DNA of 28,156 nucleotides from JBBREP01 sp036501845 (GTDB lineage: Bacteria; Actinomycetota; Acidimicrobiia; IMCC26256; PALSA-610), in assembly GCA_036501845.1 (NCBI GenBank), contig DASXZO010000042.1, positions 1-28,156 on the forward strand, written 5' to 3'. This document shows, piece after piece, positions 1-7,013 of this stretch. A program made the translations under genes and the position numbers. The notes under the pieces are model-generated. The model worked only from the letters and a program-made list of their open reading frames with translations. It did no database searches and was not told the DNA's origin. The first letter of the stretch is position 1. The number at the start of each line of letters is the position of its first letter.

Positions 1-655
1 CGTCCACCGAGCCGACGAGGTGCCCGAACAGCGAGAAGCTCAACATGCCGAAGAGCTGCGTCCACGCGATGAGCATGCGCGCGACCACGCCGATCGGCGC
101 GCGCAGCTCGAGTGCCTCGGCCACGCGCCGCGCGTCGGCCGCGACCGACTCAGCAACCCTCGCATCATCGGGGACGACGTCGTTGTCGAGCGGGATCGTG
201 ATCTCGCCGCGCTCCCAGGCATCGCGCACCACTCCCGCGAGCGCGAACGCCACGCGCGCCGCCGGCGCCACCGTGGTCTGGGGCGCGCGATATCCAGGAA
301 TCGGTGAGCCGTAGAGCAGCGCGTATTCGTGCGGATGGGCCTCCGCCCACTCGCGCACGGCTCGCGCCACCGCGAGCCAGCGGCGGCCGGCGGGCGCTCT
401 GGCGCTCGCCGCCGCGGCCTGTTCGGCCTGCGCGCCGAGATCGTCGTAGGCGTCGACGATCAGCGCGGTGAGGAGGTCGTCGCGGCTCGGGAAATATCGG
501 TAGATCGCCGACGACACCATGCCGAGCTCCCGGGCGACGGCCCGCAGCGACAGCGCCGGCGCGCCTTCGCTTGCCACGTGGCGCTGGGCCGTCGCCTTGA
601 TGTCGGCCACCACCGTGGCCCGGGCCCGCTCACGGGCGGTGCGCAGCGTGTTCAC
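1..655 (-). CDS. TetR/AcrR-family transcriptional regulator (3' end outside window)
   Basis: A DNA-binding repressor, read from a GTG at 655 and running off the left edge of the window, so about 218 residues are visible. The N-terminal region (about residues 12-60) is a TetR helix-turn-helix: the segment LSLRAVARELGM followed by SAIYRYFPSRDDLL is the typical recognition helix and following loop. The C-terminal part (HPHEYALLYGSPIPGY and onward) resembles the WHG-type ligand domain of actinobacterial TetR proteins. There is no ATG in frame upstream and no strong ribosome site, so the GTG start is a best choice; a CATACT box a few bases upstream could give a nearly leaderless message. It is divergent from the nitroreductase-like gene at 787, and two matching palindromes in the gap are its likely operators. 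The ligand is unknown. Confidence 0.88.
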   Translation of the reverse strand, partial: MNTLRTARERARATVVADIKATAQRHVASEGAPALSLRAVARELGMVSSAIYRYFPSRDDLLTALIVDAYDDLGAQAEQAAAASARAPAGRRWLAVARAVREWAEAHPHEYALLYGSPIPGYRAPQTTVAPAARVAFALAGVVRDAWERGEITIPLDNDVVPDDARVAESVAADARRVAEALELRAPIGVVARMLIAWTQLFGMLSFSLFGHLVGSVD

Positions 656-697
656 CGGCTCAGTATGGCAGCTCCATGAGGGCGGCGCACTGATTTC

Positions 698-710
698 AGA
701 GCAGTGCTCT
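698..710. promoter_or_regulatory. palindromic operator O1 (AGAGCA-G-TGCTCT)
   Basis: A perfect 13-bp odd palindrome AGAGCAGTGCTCT. Its core GAGCAGTGCTC is repeated exactly at 751-761. It lies 43 bp upstream of the regulator start and overlaps by one base a consensus -35 hexamer TTGACA at 710-715 reading towards the plus-strand operon. No convincing -10 was found at the right distance. Assignment to the adjacent TetR protein is inference from position and symmetry. Confidence 0.6.
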
Positions 711-747
711 TGACAGGGTGGCGTAGGAATGGTTCACTGCTCCATAA

Positions 748-764
748 CGAGAGCAGTGCTCTCG
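748..764. promoter_or_regulatory. palindromic operator O2 (17-bp, same core as O1)
   Basis: A perfect 17-bp palindrome CGAGAGCAGTGCTCTCG containing the same core as the site at 698-710. The centres of the two sites (704 and 756) are 52 bp apart, close to five helical turns, so dimers would bind the same face of the helix. A degenerate half-site (CACTGCTCC, 736-744) lies between them. The site ends 22 bp before the start codon at 787, a good position for repression of that operon. Confidence 0.62.
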
Positions 765-786
765 ATCCCAACAGCGAGGAGCGACC

Positions 787-1272
787 ATGACCGCCACCGA
801 CACCACCGAGACCAACACCACCGGTGCCAGCGTCCGCTACGTCGCGCCGGGCCGATTCACCCGCAACGTGTTCAACCCCTTCGTCGCTTGGCTGACCCGC
901 CGGGGTGTCGGGATGAAGGGCGCTCGGGTGCTCCACGTGCAGGGCCGCAAGTCCGGCGAGTGGCACACCACCGCGGTGAATCCGCTCACGGTCGACGGCC
1001 AGACCTACCTGGTCGCGCCGCGCGGCACCACGCAATGGGTGCGCAACCTGCGGGCGTCGGGGGAGTGCCGGTTGCAGCTCGGCCGGCACGTCGACACCTT
1101 CGCGGCCACGGAGTTGGCCGACGCCGACAAGCCCGAACTGCTGCGTGCCTACCTCACGAACTGGAAGAGCGAGGTGAAGGTGTTCTTCGACGGCGTCACG
1201 CCCGACGCGCCACGTGAGGAGCTGGCGCGGATCGCGCCCGGATACCCGGTGTTCCGCATCGATAGCGTGTGA
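787..1272 (+). CDS. F420(deazaflavin)-dependent nitroreductase-family protein
   Basis: A 161-residue protein of the small split-barrel deazaflavin/F420-dependent nitroreductase family (Ddn-like), which uses reduced F420 to reduce quinones or nitro compounds. The family signature is clear: GRKSGEWHTTAVNPL at about residues 55-69, then VDGQTYLVAPRG and WVRNLRASG, in the usual order and at the usual total length. A GAGGAG ribosome site sits a few bases before the ATG. The gene is first in an operon; its stop overlaps the GTG start of the phytanoyl-CoA dioxygenase-like gene, so the two are translationally coupled. It is probably repressed by the divergent TetR protein. The true substrate cannot be read from sequence. 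Confidence 0.9.
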   Translation: MTATDTTETNTTGASVRYVAPGRFTRNVFNPFVAWLTRRGVGMKGARVLHVQGRKSGEWHTTAVNPLTVDGQTYLVAPRGTTQWVRNLRASGECRLQLGRHVDTFAATELADADKPELLRAYLTNWKSEVKVFFDGVTPDAPREELARIAPGYPVFRIDSV

Positions 1273-2261
1273 AGGTGACCACAAGTGCCGCCATCAGCAC
1301 CGCGGGGCGTTTTGCCCGCGACGACGAAGTTGCCACCTGGCGCGACCAGGGTTGGATCCTGCTCGACGGCTTGATCTCCACCGACGAGATCGACGCCACG
1401 CACGCCGACCTCGCGCTGCTCTTCCCCACCGCCGAGGAGTTCCATAGCGATCCCGAAGGGGTGGAACAGCGCTGGATCGGCAAGCCGGCGCGGCCACCCG
1501 AGGTGTACACGTGGCCCGACGAAGGACCGGGATTCCGTCCCGAGCAGCACTACTTCCAGCGCGAGTTCCCCTTCGGCGGCGAAGGCTTGCTCAACCGGCT
1601 CTACGTGCACCCTGCGCTGGTCGATTTCGCCGAACGCGCGCTCGGCACCGACGACATCCGGCTGTATCAGAATCACGCCACCGCGAAATACGCCGGTTTC
1701 ACGAACTACGAGCAGCCCATGCACTCCGACCGCAACCATTCGTGGTTGCCCGCAGCCACGTCGCCGCCGTGGTTGCAGCTACAGGTGTTCGTGTATCTGA
1801 ACGACGTGTCCGAGGGCAACGCCGCCACGCACATCGTGTCGCGTGGCGACGAGCGGGGCCACAAGCTCACCGAGCCGCTCGTGCTGCCGAACTGGGACCG
1901 CGAGATCTACGCGGCCGAGCAGTCGGCCCCAGGAGTGCGGGGATCGGTGCTGGCGTACGGCTCGAATGTGTTCCACCGCGGCGTCGACCTGATCGAGCCC
2001 GGCACCGCGCGTTTCACGCTCAACGTGTGCTTCAAGCGCGCCGGCCACGACTGGATCGGGTACCACGCGCCGCACTCGAAGTCGACGTCGGGAGGCTGGG
2101 TTGCGTTCGCCGAGCAGTGCACGCCGCGCGAGCTGGCGCTGTTCGGATTCCCCGAGCCCGGCCATCCGATCTGGACGGCCGAGCTGCTCGACTCGACGGC
2201 CGAGCTCTACCCGAAGCTCGACCTCACCCCATGGCGCGCGGCGCTCTCACCCGCGGGCTGA
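1269..2261 (+). CDS. phytanoyl-CoA dioxygenase (PhyH) family protein
   Basis: A 330-residue Fe(II)/2-oxoglutarate-dependent oxygenase of the PhyH family. The metal-binding triad is visible: H152 and D154 in MHSDRNHSW, and H236 in NVFHRGVD. R248, in ARFTLNV, is the likely 2-oxoglutarate carboxylate ligand. The N-terminal DQGWILLDGLIS is the usual PhyH opening strand. The start is GTG at 1269, overlapping the previous stop (GTGA); a second GTG two codons later is possible. Family members hydroxylate lipids, osmolytes or secondary metabolites, so the substrate is open. The coupling to an F420-dependent reductase suggests a shared small-molecule degradation or modification step. Confidence 0.88.
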   Translation: MKVTTSAAISTAGRFARDDEVATWRDQGWILLDGLISTDEIDATHADLALLFPTAEEFHSDPEGVEQRWIGKPARPPEVYTWPDEGPGFRPEQHYFQREFPFGGEGLLNRLYVHPALVDFAERALGTDDIRLYQNHATAKYAGFTNYEQPMHSDRNHSWLPAATSPPWLQLQVFVYLNDVSEGNAATHIVSRGDERGHKLTEPLVLPNWDREIYAAEQSAPGVRGSVLAYGSNVFHRGVDLIEPGTARFTLNVCFKRAGHDWIGYHAPHSKSTSGGWVAFAEQCTPRELALFGFPEPGHPIWTAELLDSTAELYPKLDLTPWRAALSPAG

Positions 2262-2277
2262 TCAACAGAGGAGCACG

Positions 2278-2868
2278 ATGGCCCGGCACCACGACCACGA
2301 ACACGCACCGCAGACGCTTGTGGGCATCTCGTTCGACGACATGTTCCGCGCCCAGGAGTTCCTCACCGCCACCACCGGCCTGGCTGCACACAAGAAGCTC
2401 GTGCTCGAAGACGCGGTGATCGTGCTCAAGGACGCCGACGGCAAGACCGTGGTGCACGAGACCCACGACCTCCAGCCCGGACGCTCGGCGTTCTCGGGTG
2501 CGCTGTGGGCCAGCCTGTTCGGGCTCTTCCTCGGCGGCCCTGTCGGCTGGCTCGCCGGCGCTGCGATCGGAGCCGGCGCCGGCGCGGTCACGGCGAAGCT
2601 CGTCGACATCGGCGTGTCCGACGAGTGGGTCGAATGGTTCCGTGCCGCGGTGCAACCCGATACGGCCACAGTGGTGCTGCTCGTGAGCGAGATCAACCAG
2701 GCTGCGGTGCTCGAAGAGGCGCGCCGCTTCACCGGCGCCGAGCTCGTGTACGCCAACCTCGACCGGGCCACGCTCGAGGAGTTCAAGGACGCGCTGGGCG
2801 ACACCACGCCCGTCGACCTCGACCCGCCCGAGCCGGCGCCGTCGGTCGAGGGCCGCCCGGCCGAGTAG
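2278..2868 (+). CDS. DUF1269-like membrane-associated protein
   Basis: A 196-residue protein starting at an ATG preceded by a good AGAGGAG ribosome site, which decides the start over longer in-frame extensions. It begins with a His-rich stretch (ARHHDHEHA), followed by a ferredoxin-like alpha/beta half (VGISFDDMFRAQEFL). A glycine-zipper hydrophobic hairpin follows at about residues 73-105, with the repeated pattern GxxxGxxxG. The C-terminal half (TATVVLLVSEI, then RFTGAELVYANL) completes the DUF1269 pattern. DUF1269 proteins are small membrane-linked proteins of unknown biochemical role. It follows the oxygenase by 16 bp and is probably the last gene of the operon. Confidence 0.8.
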   Translation: MARHHDHEHAPQTLVGISFDDMFRAQEFLTATTGLAAHKKLVLEDAVIVLKDADGKTVVHETHDLQPGRSAFSGALWASLFGLFLGGPVGWLAGAAIGAGAGAVTAKLVDIGVSDEWVEWFRAAVQPDTATVVLLVSEINQAAVLEEARRFTGAELVYANLDRATLEEFKDALGDTTPVDLDPPEPAPSVEGRPAE

Positions 2869-2884
2869 CGCCCGACCGCGAATA

Positions 2885-2926
2885 CCGGCGTTACCCCGGC
2901 GTTACCTGTGACTGTTTCGCTGTGAC
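2885..2926. repeat. tandem 11-bp repeat and spaced CTGTGAC direct repeat upstream of the lipoprotein
   Basis: CCGGCGTTACC occurs twice in perfect tandem (2885-2895 and 2896-2906), a period close to one helical turn. CTGTGAC follows at 2906-2912 and 2920-2926. The block lies in the 86-bp gap ahead of the lipoprotein ATG at 2955 and could hold activator sites, but no known motif is recognised. Confidence 0.4.
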
Positions 2927-2954
2927 CCTCGAGCCGTCCAACACGGGGGTCACC

Positions 2955-3713
2955 ATGCGCGGCATTCGGCATCAGTTGTCAGGTTGGTCTCGGTCGACCG
3001 GCGCGGTCGCCGCGTTGGTGGCGGTAACCGCCCTCGCGGGCTGCGGCAGTTCGGGCTCGAGCCCGGCGGCTGCGGGTTCGGGTGGCGGGACGCCTGCGGG
3101 CGGCACTGCCGCAACCGGCAGCGGCGGTGGCGGGGGCAACGGGAAAGCGACGTGCACCCAGGTGACGAAGGCTGACGCGCAGCAACTCCTCCTCGCCAAG
3201 ATCACCGGCGAGAAGACGACCACCATGTCGGACGGGCTCGTCTCCAACGGCAAGGCGCAGCAGTGCGTATTCGCCACGCAGGAGAGCTCCCAAGCCCTCA
3301 CGATCACGGTCGTCGGTGGCAAGGATGCGAACAACTACTACGCCGACTCGTCGCAAGGCATCACGCCCACGGCGGTACCGGGCGTCGGCGCCAAGGCGGT
3401 GCGCGACAAGGGTGAGGGCAGCACATTGGTCACTGCCGAGGACAACGGCGTGACGTGCGCGGTCGACACCAGCGGCGCCGACCAGCTTCCGGGTGTCGGC
3501 ACACTCGAGGAGGCCGCCGGGTCCACGAACGACATCGGCGACATCCACTGGGCGCAGGTCGCGAGCGCCCTCGGAACCATGTGCAATGTCGTCTTCGGCA
3601 GCGGCAACACGAAGCCGGACTTCAGCAAGCTCCTCGCCGCCGCGGCCGCCGCGGGCACACCAAGCACCGGTGCCACCCTGCCGACCAACATCACCGTCCC
3701 GCCGGCGCCCTGA
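2955..3713 (+). CDS. secreted lipoprotein, DUF3558-like
   Basis: A 252-residue lipoprotein. The signal peptide ends in the lipobox LAGC with the lipidated cysteine at residue 30. A Gly/Ser/Ala-rich linker follows at about residues 31-65, then a compact domain with four cysteines (in ATCTQVTKA, QQCVFATQ, VTCAVDT and TMCNVVF), which likely form two disulphides. The spacing and the pattern of small repeated folds recall actinobacterial DUF3558 lipoproteins, but this match is tentative. A GGGGGT ribosome site lies 4-5 bases before the ATG and decides the start. It is transcribed alone and ends at a strong hairpin shared with the convergent exporter gene. The function is unknown; a cell-surface binding role is likely. 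Confidence 0.8.
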   Translation: MRGIRHQLSGWSRSTGAVAALVAVTALAGCGSSGSSPAAAGSGGGTPAGGTAATGSGGGGGNGKATCTQVTKADAQQLLLAKITGEKTTTMSDGLVSNGKAQQCVFATQESSQALTITVVGGKDANNYYADSSQGITPTAVPGVGAKAVRDKGEGSTLVTAEDNGVTCAVDTSGADQLPGVGTLEEAAGSTNDIGDIHWAQVASALGTMCNVVFGSGNTKPDFSKLLAAAAAAGTPSTGATLPTNITVPPAP

Positions 3714-3715
3714 CG

Positions 3716-3739
3716 GCGAGCCGCCGGGCAGCGGCTCGC
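3716..3739. terminator. bidirectional hairpin terminator between convergent genes
   Basis: A perfect 9-bp stem (GCGAGCCGC / GCGGCTCGC) with a 6-nt loop starts 2 bp after the lipoprotein stop and ends 32 bp before the end of the convergent exporter gene. It lacks a U-tract, as is usual for actinobacterial terminators. Confidence 0.7.
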
Positions 3740-3771
3740 GGCGGGCGATCGCTTCCGGCGCGGAGCTTGCG

Positions 3772-5385
3772 TCAGCCGACGCCCTGCGCCACCGGCGCGG
3801 CCTCGGCTTCGGGTACGAGATAGTCGGCGCTGTCCTCGTCGTCGCGCGCTCGGGCCGGTAGGTAGAGCGCCACGCACAACGCGGCGGCGAGCGTGACCGC
3901 GGCGGCGACGTCGCCGATGAGGTGGAGGCCGCCCACGAAGCTGTCGTTGGCGGCGCCGATGATTTGCGTGGCGTAGCGGTGCGCGGCCGGCGACTCGTTC
4001 GCCACACCCACGGCCTGGCCGACGTTGTTCTTCACCTGTGCGAACAGCGGCGCCGGCAGGCTCGACTTCACTTTGTGCGCGAACGACGACACGAAATGGC
4101 TCGCCATGATCGAACCGAACACGGCCACGCCGATCGCGCCGCCCATCTGGCGTGTGGTGTCGTTCATGGCCGAGCCGACCCCGGCCTTGTTGCGCGGCAG
4201 CGAGCCCATGATCGAGTCGGTGCACGGTGCCAGCACGTTGGCCATGCCGAGGCCCATGAGCACCGTGACGCCGATGACGGCGAGCACCGAGCTGCCGGCG
4301 TTCATGCCCTCGAACAGCACGAACGACACCGTGACGAGCAGCAGGCCGGTGGTGACGACGACCTTGTTGCCGAAGCGTTCCACCCACATGCTCGACATCG
4401 GCGCGAACACCATGAGTGTGGCGGCCTGCGGGAGCAGCACGGCACCGGCTTCAACGGTTGAGTAGCCCAGCACCGACTGCAGGTACTGGGTGAGCAGGAA
4501 CAGCGTGCCGTACAGCGCGAGGAACACGAGCGCGATGGCCCCGCTCGCCGCGCTGAACCGTGGGTTCTCGAAGAAATGCAGGTCGAGCATGGGATGGCTC
4601 GAGTGCATCTCCCACAAGAAGAAGCCGACCAATAGCACGCCGCCGATCGCGAAGCAGGCGACGATCACCGACGATCCCCACCCGTGCGCGGGCGCCTCGA
4701 TGATCGCCCACAGCAAGAAGCCGAGACCCGCGATCGAGAACAACGCGCCCACCGGGTCGAGCCGGGCCTGGGTGGGGTCGCGTGATTCGGGCACGAAGAA
4801 ATAGCCGAGCACGAGCCCGATGGCCACGATCGGTACGTTCACCATGAACACCGAGCCCCACCAGAAGTGCTCGAGCAACACGCCGCCGGTGATCGGCCCG
4901 AGGCCGACGCCGAGCGCGGACACACCCGCCCACACGCCGATCGCCTTCCCGCGCTCGGTGGCGTCGGTGAACACGTTCGTGATGATCGAGAGCGTCGACG
5001 GCATGATGCACGCACCGCCGATGCCCATGAGCGCGCGCGTGCCGATGAGCATGGATGCCGACGACGCCGACGCCGACAGCGCCGAGCCCACGCCGAACAC
5101 CGCCAGGCCGAACGCGAGGAAGCGGTAGCGGCCGAAGCGGTCGCCGAGGCTCCCGGCGGTGAGCAGCAGGCCCGCGAACACCAGCGTGTAGGCGTCGACC
5201 ACCCACTGGAGCTGGCTCGCCGACGCGCCCAGCCCGCCCTCGCTCGAGGAGTGCGCGAGCGTGGGGATGGCCACGTTCAGGATCGTGTTGTCGAGCGTGA
5301 TCACGATCAGGCTGATGCACAGGACGAGCAGCGTCAGCCAGCGTCGCCGGTAGACGACCTCGGGGTCTTGCAGTGCTTGGCGCAT
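3772..5385 (-). CDS. DHA2-family (EmrB/QacA) MFS drug-export permease
   Basis: A 537-residue membrane exporter driven by the proton gradient. It shows the 14-helix DHA2 pattern, with the family motif LDNTILNVAIPTL in helix 1 (motif D1), the cytoplasmic loop motif GDRFGRYR (motif A), and GPITGGVLLEHFWWGSVFMVN in and after helix 5 (motif C region and its exit). Later helices include GMANVLAPCTDSIMGSLP and the closing DRM-like NDTTRQMGGAIG, characteristic of QacA/EmrB proteins. The ATG is preceded by AGAAAGAG. No adaptor or outer-membrane partner is next to it, as expected for a Gram-positive type exporter. The substrate is unknown; members export dyes, antibiotics or secondary metabolites. Confidence 0.92.
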   Translation of the reverse strand: MRQALQDPEVVYRRRWLTLLVLCISLIVITLDNTILNVAIPTLAHSSSEGGLGASASQLQWVVDAYTLVFAGLLLTAGSLGDRFGRYRFLAFGLAVFGVGSALSASASSASMLIGTRALMGIGGACIMPSTLSIITNVFTDATERGKAIGVWAGVSALGVGLGPITGGVLLEHFWWGSVFMVNVPIVAIGLVLGYFFVPESRDPTQARLDPVGALFSIAGLGFLLWAIIEAPAHGWGSSVIVACFAIGGVLLVGFFLWEMHSSHPMLDLHFFENPRFSAASGAIALVFLALYGTLFLLTQYLQSVLGYSTVEAGAVLLPQAATLMVFAPMSSMWVERFGNKVVVTTGLLLVTVSFVLFEGMNAGSSVLAVIGVTVLMGLGMANVLAPCTDSIMGSLPRNKAGVGSAMNDTTRQMGGAIGVAVFGSIMASHFVSSFAHKVKSSLPAPLFAQVKNNVGQAVGVANESPAAHRYATQIIGAANDSFVGGLHLIGDVAAAVTLAAALCVALYLPARARDDEDSADYLVPEAEAAPVAQGVG

Positions 5386-5528
5386 GACGCACTCTTTCTA
5401 CCGGTCGTGCCGCGTCCGCCCGCGGGTGAAATCGAGCCAACCCCACGGGTGCGTCTGTGATTCCGGGTTCAGCGTCGATCGAGCCGACCTTGTGACCCGC
5501 GGTTGGCGACGCCGCGTCGACGCTCGGG

Positions 5529-6893
5529 TCAGGAGCCCCAGTCCGGCCGGAGCGGCATCGCGCTCCGGCCATCGTCGGATCGCACGCCCAGCACCTGGTG
5601 CACCTGGGTGCGCCCGGCCTCGAAATTCATGGCCGACGCGGCCATGTAGAGGCGCCAGATGCGCGCCCGGCCCGTTGTGGTTGCTGCGGCGGCGGCGTCC
5701 CAATCGCGTTCGAGGTTCGCCACCCACGCGCGCAACGTGCGCGCGTAGTGCTCCCGGAGCGTTTCCACGTGGCGCACCTCGAAGCCTTCCTGCTGTATGG
5801 CTGACACCACCGTTCCCACCTCGTGCAGTTCGCCGTCGGGGAACACGTAACGGTCGATGAAGCCGCGGCGATGGAAGTGGGCGTGGCCGTCGCCGGGCGG
5901 CCGGCTGATCGCGTGGTTGAGCAGGCGCCCCTGCGGGCGCAGCAGCGTGTGCAGCCGCGCGAAGTACTCGTGCAGCCGAGCCTTGCCGACGTGTTCGAAC
6001 ATCCCGATCGAGCTGATGGCGTCGAAGGTTCCGTCGGCGACGCCGCGGTAGTCCTGCAGGCGGAACTCGACGCGGTCGGCCACGCCGGCGATCTCCGCCG
6101 CGCGCTGCGCGTATTCGAGTTGTGAGCGCGACAACGTGACCCCCACGGCTTCGACGCCGTAGTTGCGCGCGGCATGCACCACCATGCCGCCCCAGCCGCA
6201 TCCCACGTCGAGGAGACGCATGCCCGGATGCAGGCCGAGCTTGCGGCAAATCAAGTCGTATTTGTGCGCTTGCGCGTCGTCGAGCGTGGCGGGCTCGTGA
6301 CCGTTTCCGGAGTTGTCGGGCCACACCGCGCACGAGTACGTCATCGTGTCGCCGAGCACGATTCGGTAGAAGTCGTTCGACACGTCGTAGTGATGGTGGA
6401 TGGCCGCGGCGTCGCGCTCGGGCGTGTGGCGCCGTCCGTGCAGTCGCGCCTCTTCCTTGGGGAGCGGCGGCCGCCGCAATCCGGTATGGCCGACGAGCCG
6501 CGCGAGTGCGGCCCATTCCTTGGCGCCGATCCGCACATCGGGCAGGTTGTCGCGTAGCCGCAACGCTTCGAAGATGTCGCCGTCCACGTCGAGCGCGCCG
6601 GCCACGTAGGCGCGCGCGAACCCGAGTTCACCGGGTGCGGTGAGGATGTAACGGAGCGCGTCGGGTGAACGCACCATGAGCGACGTGGCGGCGTCGGCGG
6701 GCCCGAGCACGCCACCGTCGTACGTCTCGATTCGGATGGGAAGGTCGTGGCCGTCGGTGCCGAGCAGGTCGCCGATGATGGCAGTGAGCTCGTGCGCCGA
6801 CGCGCCAGTGGCCAATCGACGTGTGCCCGGTCGATGTGTGCCCGGTCGATGCGTTCCCGTTCGATGTGCGCGTGTGTCGGTGGCAACCACCAT
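5529..6893 (-). CDS. cyclopropane-fatty-acyl-phospholipid synthase family methyltransferase
   Basis: A 454-residue SAM-dependent enzyme that would methylate or cyclopropanate the double bond of membrane phospholipid acyl chains. Visible motifs are the substrate-side HHYDVSNDFY (167-176), the SAM-binding LLDVGCGWGG (227-236), GVTLSRSQLEYA (251-262) and the catalytic-region GMFEHVG (297-303). The N-terminal domain (about 35-150) matches the family's lipid-binding half. The start is set by a perfect AAGGAGG site 4 bp before the ATG at 6893. Residues 7-26 are a low-complexity segment encoded by a 15-bp tandem repeat and are not part of the usual fold. It is divergent from the GH78 gene and shares its 120-bp promoter region. 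Confidence 0.92.
   Translation of the reverse strand: MVVATDTRAHRTGTHRPGTHRPGTRRLATGASAHELTAIIGDLLGTDGHDLPIRIETYDGGVLGPADAATSLMVRSPDALRYILTAPGELGFARAYVAGALDVDGDIFEALRLRDNLPDVRIGAKEWAALARLVGHTGLRRPPLPKEEARLHGRRHTPERDAAAIHHHYDVSNDFYRIVLGDTMTYSCAVWPDNSGNGHEPATLDDAQAHKYDLICRKLGLHPGMRLLDVGCGWGGMVVHAARNYGVEAVGVTLSRSQLEYAQRAAEIAGVADRVEFRLQDYRGVADGTFDAISSIGMFEHVGKARLHEYFARLHTLLRPQGRLLNHAISRPPGDGHAHFHRRGFIDRYVFPDGELHEVGTVVSAIQQEGFEVRHVETLREHYARTLRAWVANLERDWDAAAAATTTGRARIWRLYMAASAMNFEAGRTQVHQVLGVRSDDGRSAMPLRPDWGS
6816..6875. repeat. four degenerate copies of a 15-bp tandem repeat inside the methyltransferase N-terminus
   Basis: Units begin at 6816, 6831, 6846 and 6861; the consensus is TCGATGTGTGCCCGG, with the first two copies nearly identical. 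Because the unit is five codons, the frame is kept and the protein gains the repeat THRPG near residues 10-25. Confidence 0.75.
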
Positions 6894-6976
6894 GCACCTC
6901 CTTGGCGTGCCCGTCGCGCCCATACCGCGACGCGGCGGAATCCAATCATTGCGAACCGCCGCGCTGCCGCGGAGAG

Positions 6977-7006
6977 CTGACACCGGTGTCAGTGACGGCT
7001 TAGGGT
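6977..7006 (+). promoter_or_regulatory. operator-overlapped promoter of the GH78 gene, probably leaderless
   Basis: A perfect 16-bp palindrome CTGACACCGGTGTCAG spans 6977-6992. Its left end, CTGACA (6977-6982), is a near-consensus -35 box; 18 bp later is TAGGGT (7001-7006), matching the actinobacterial TANNNT -10. The predicted transcription start falls 7-8 nt downstream, on the GTG start codon at 7014, and there is no ribosome site, so the message is probably leaderless. A repressor binding the palindrome would cover the -35. The site is also 84 bp upstream of the divergent methyltransferase gene and may affect both. Confidence 0.55.
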
Positions 7007-7013
7007 TCGTCGC

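Noticed and set aside
2101..2277. N-terminal extension of the DUF1269-like protein
   Set aside because: It overlaps the end of the oxygenase gene and is Ser/Arg-rich; the ATG at 2278 has a strong ribosome site.
4451..5572. Minus-strand frame overlapping the MFS exporter in another phase
   Set aside because: The translation is Arg/His/Ala-rich and shows no transmembrane pattern, while the other frame has all DHA2 motifs.
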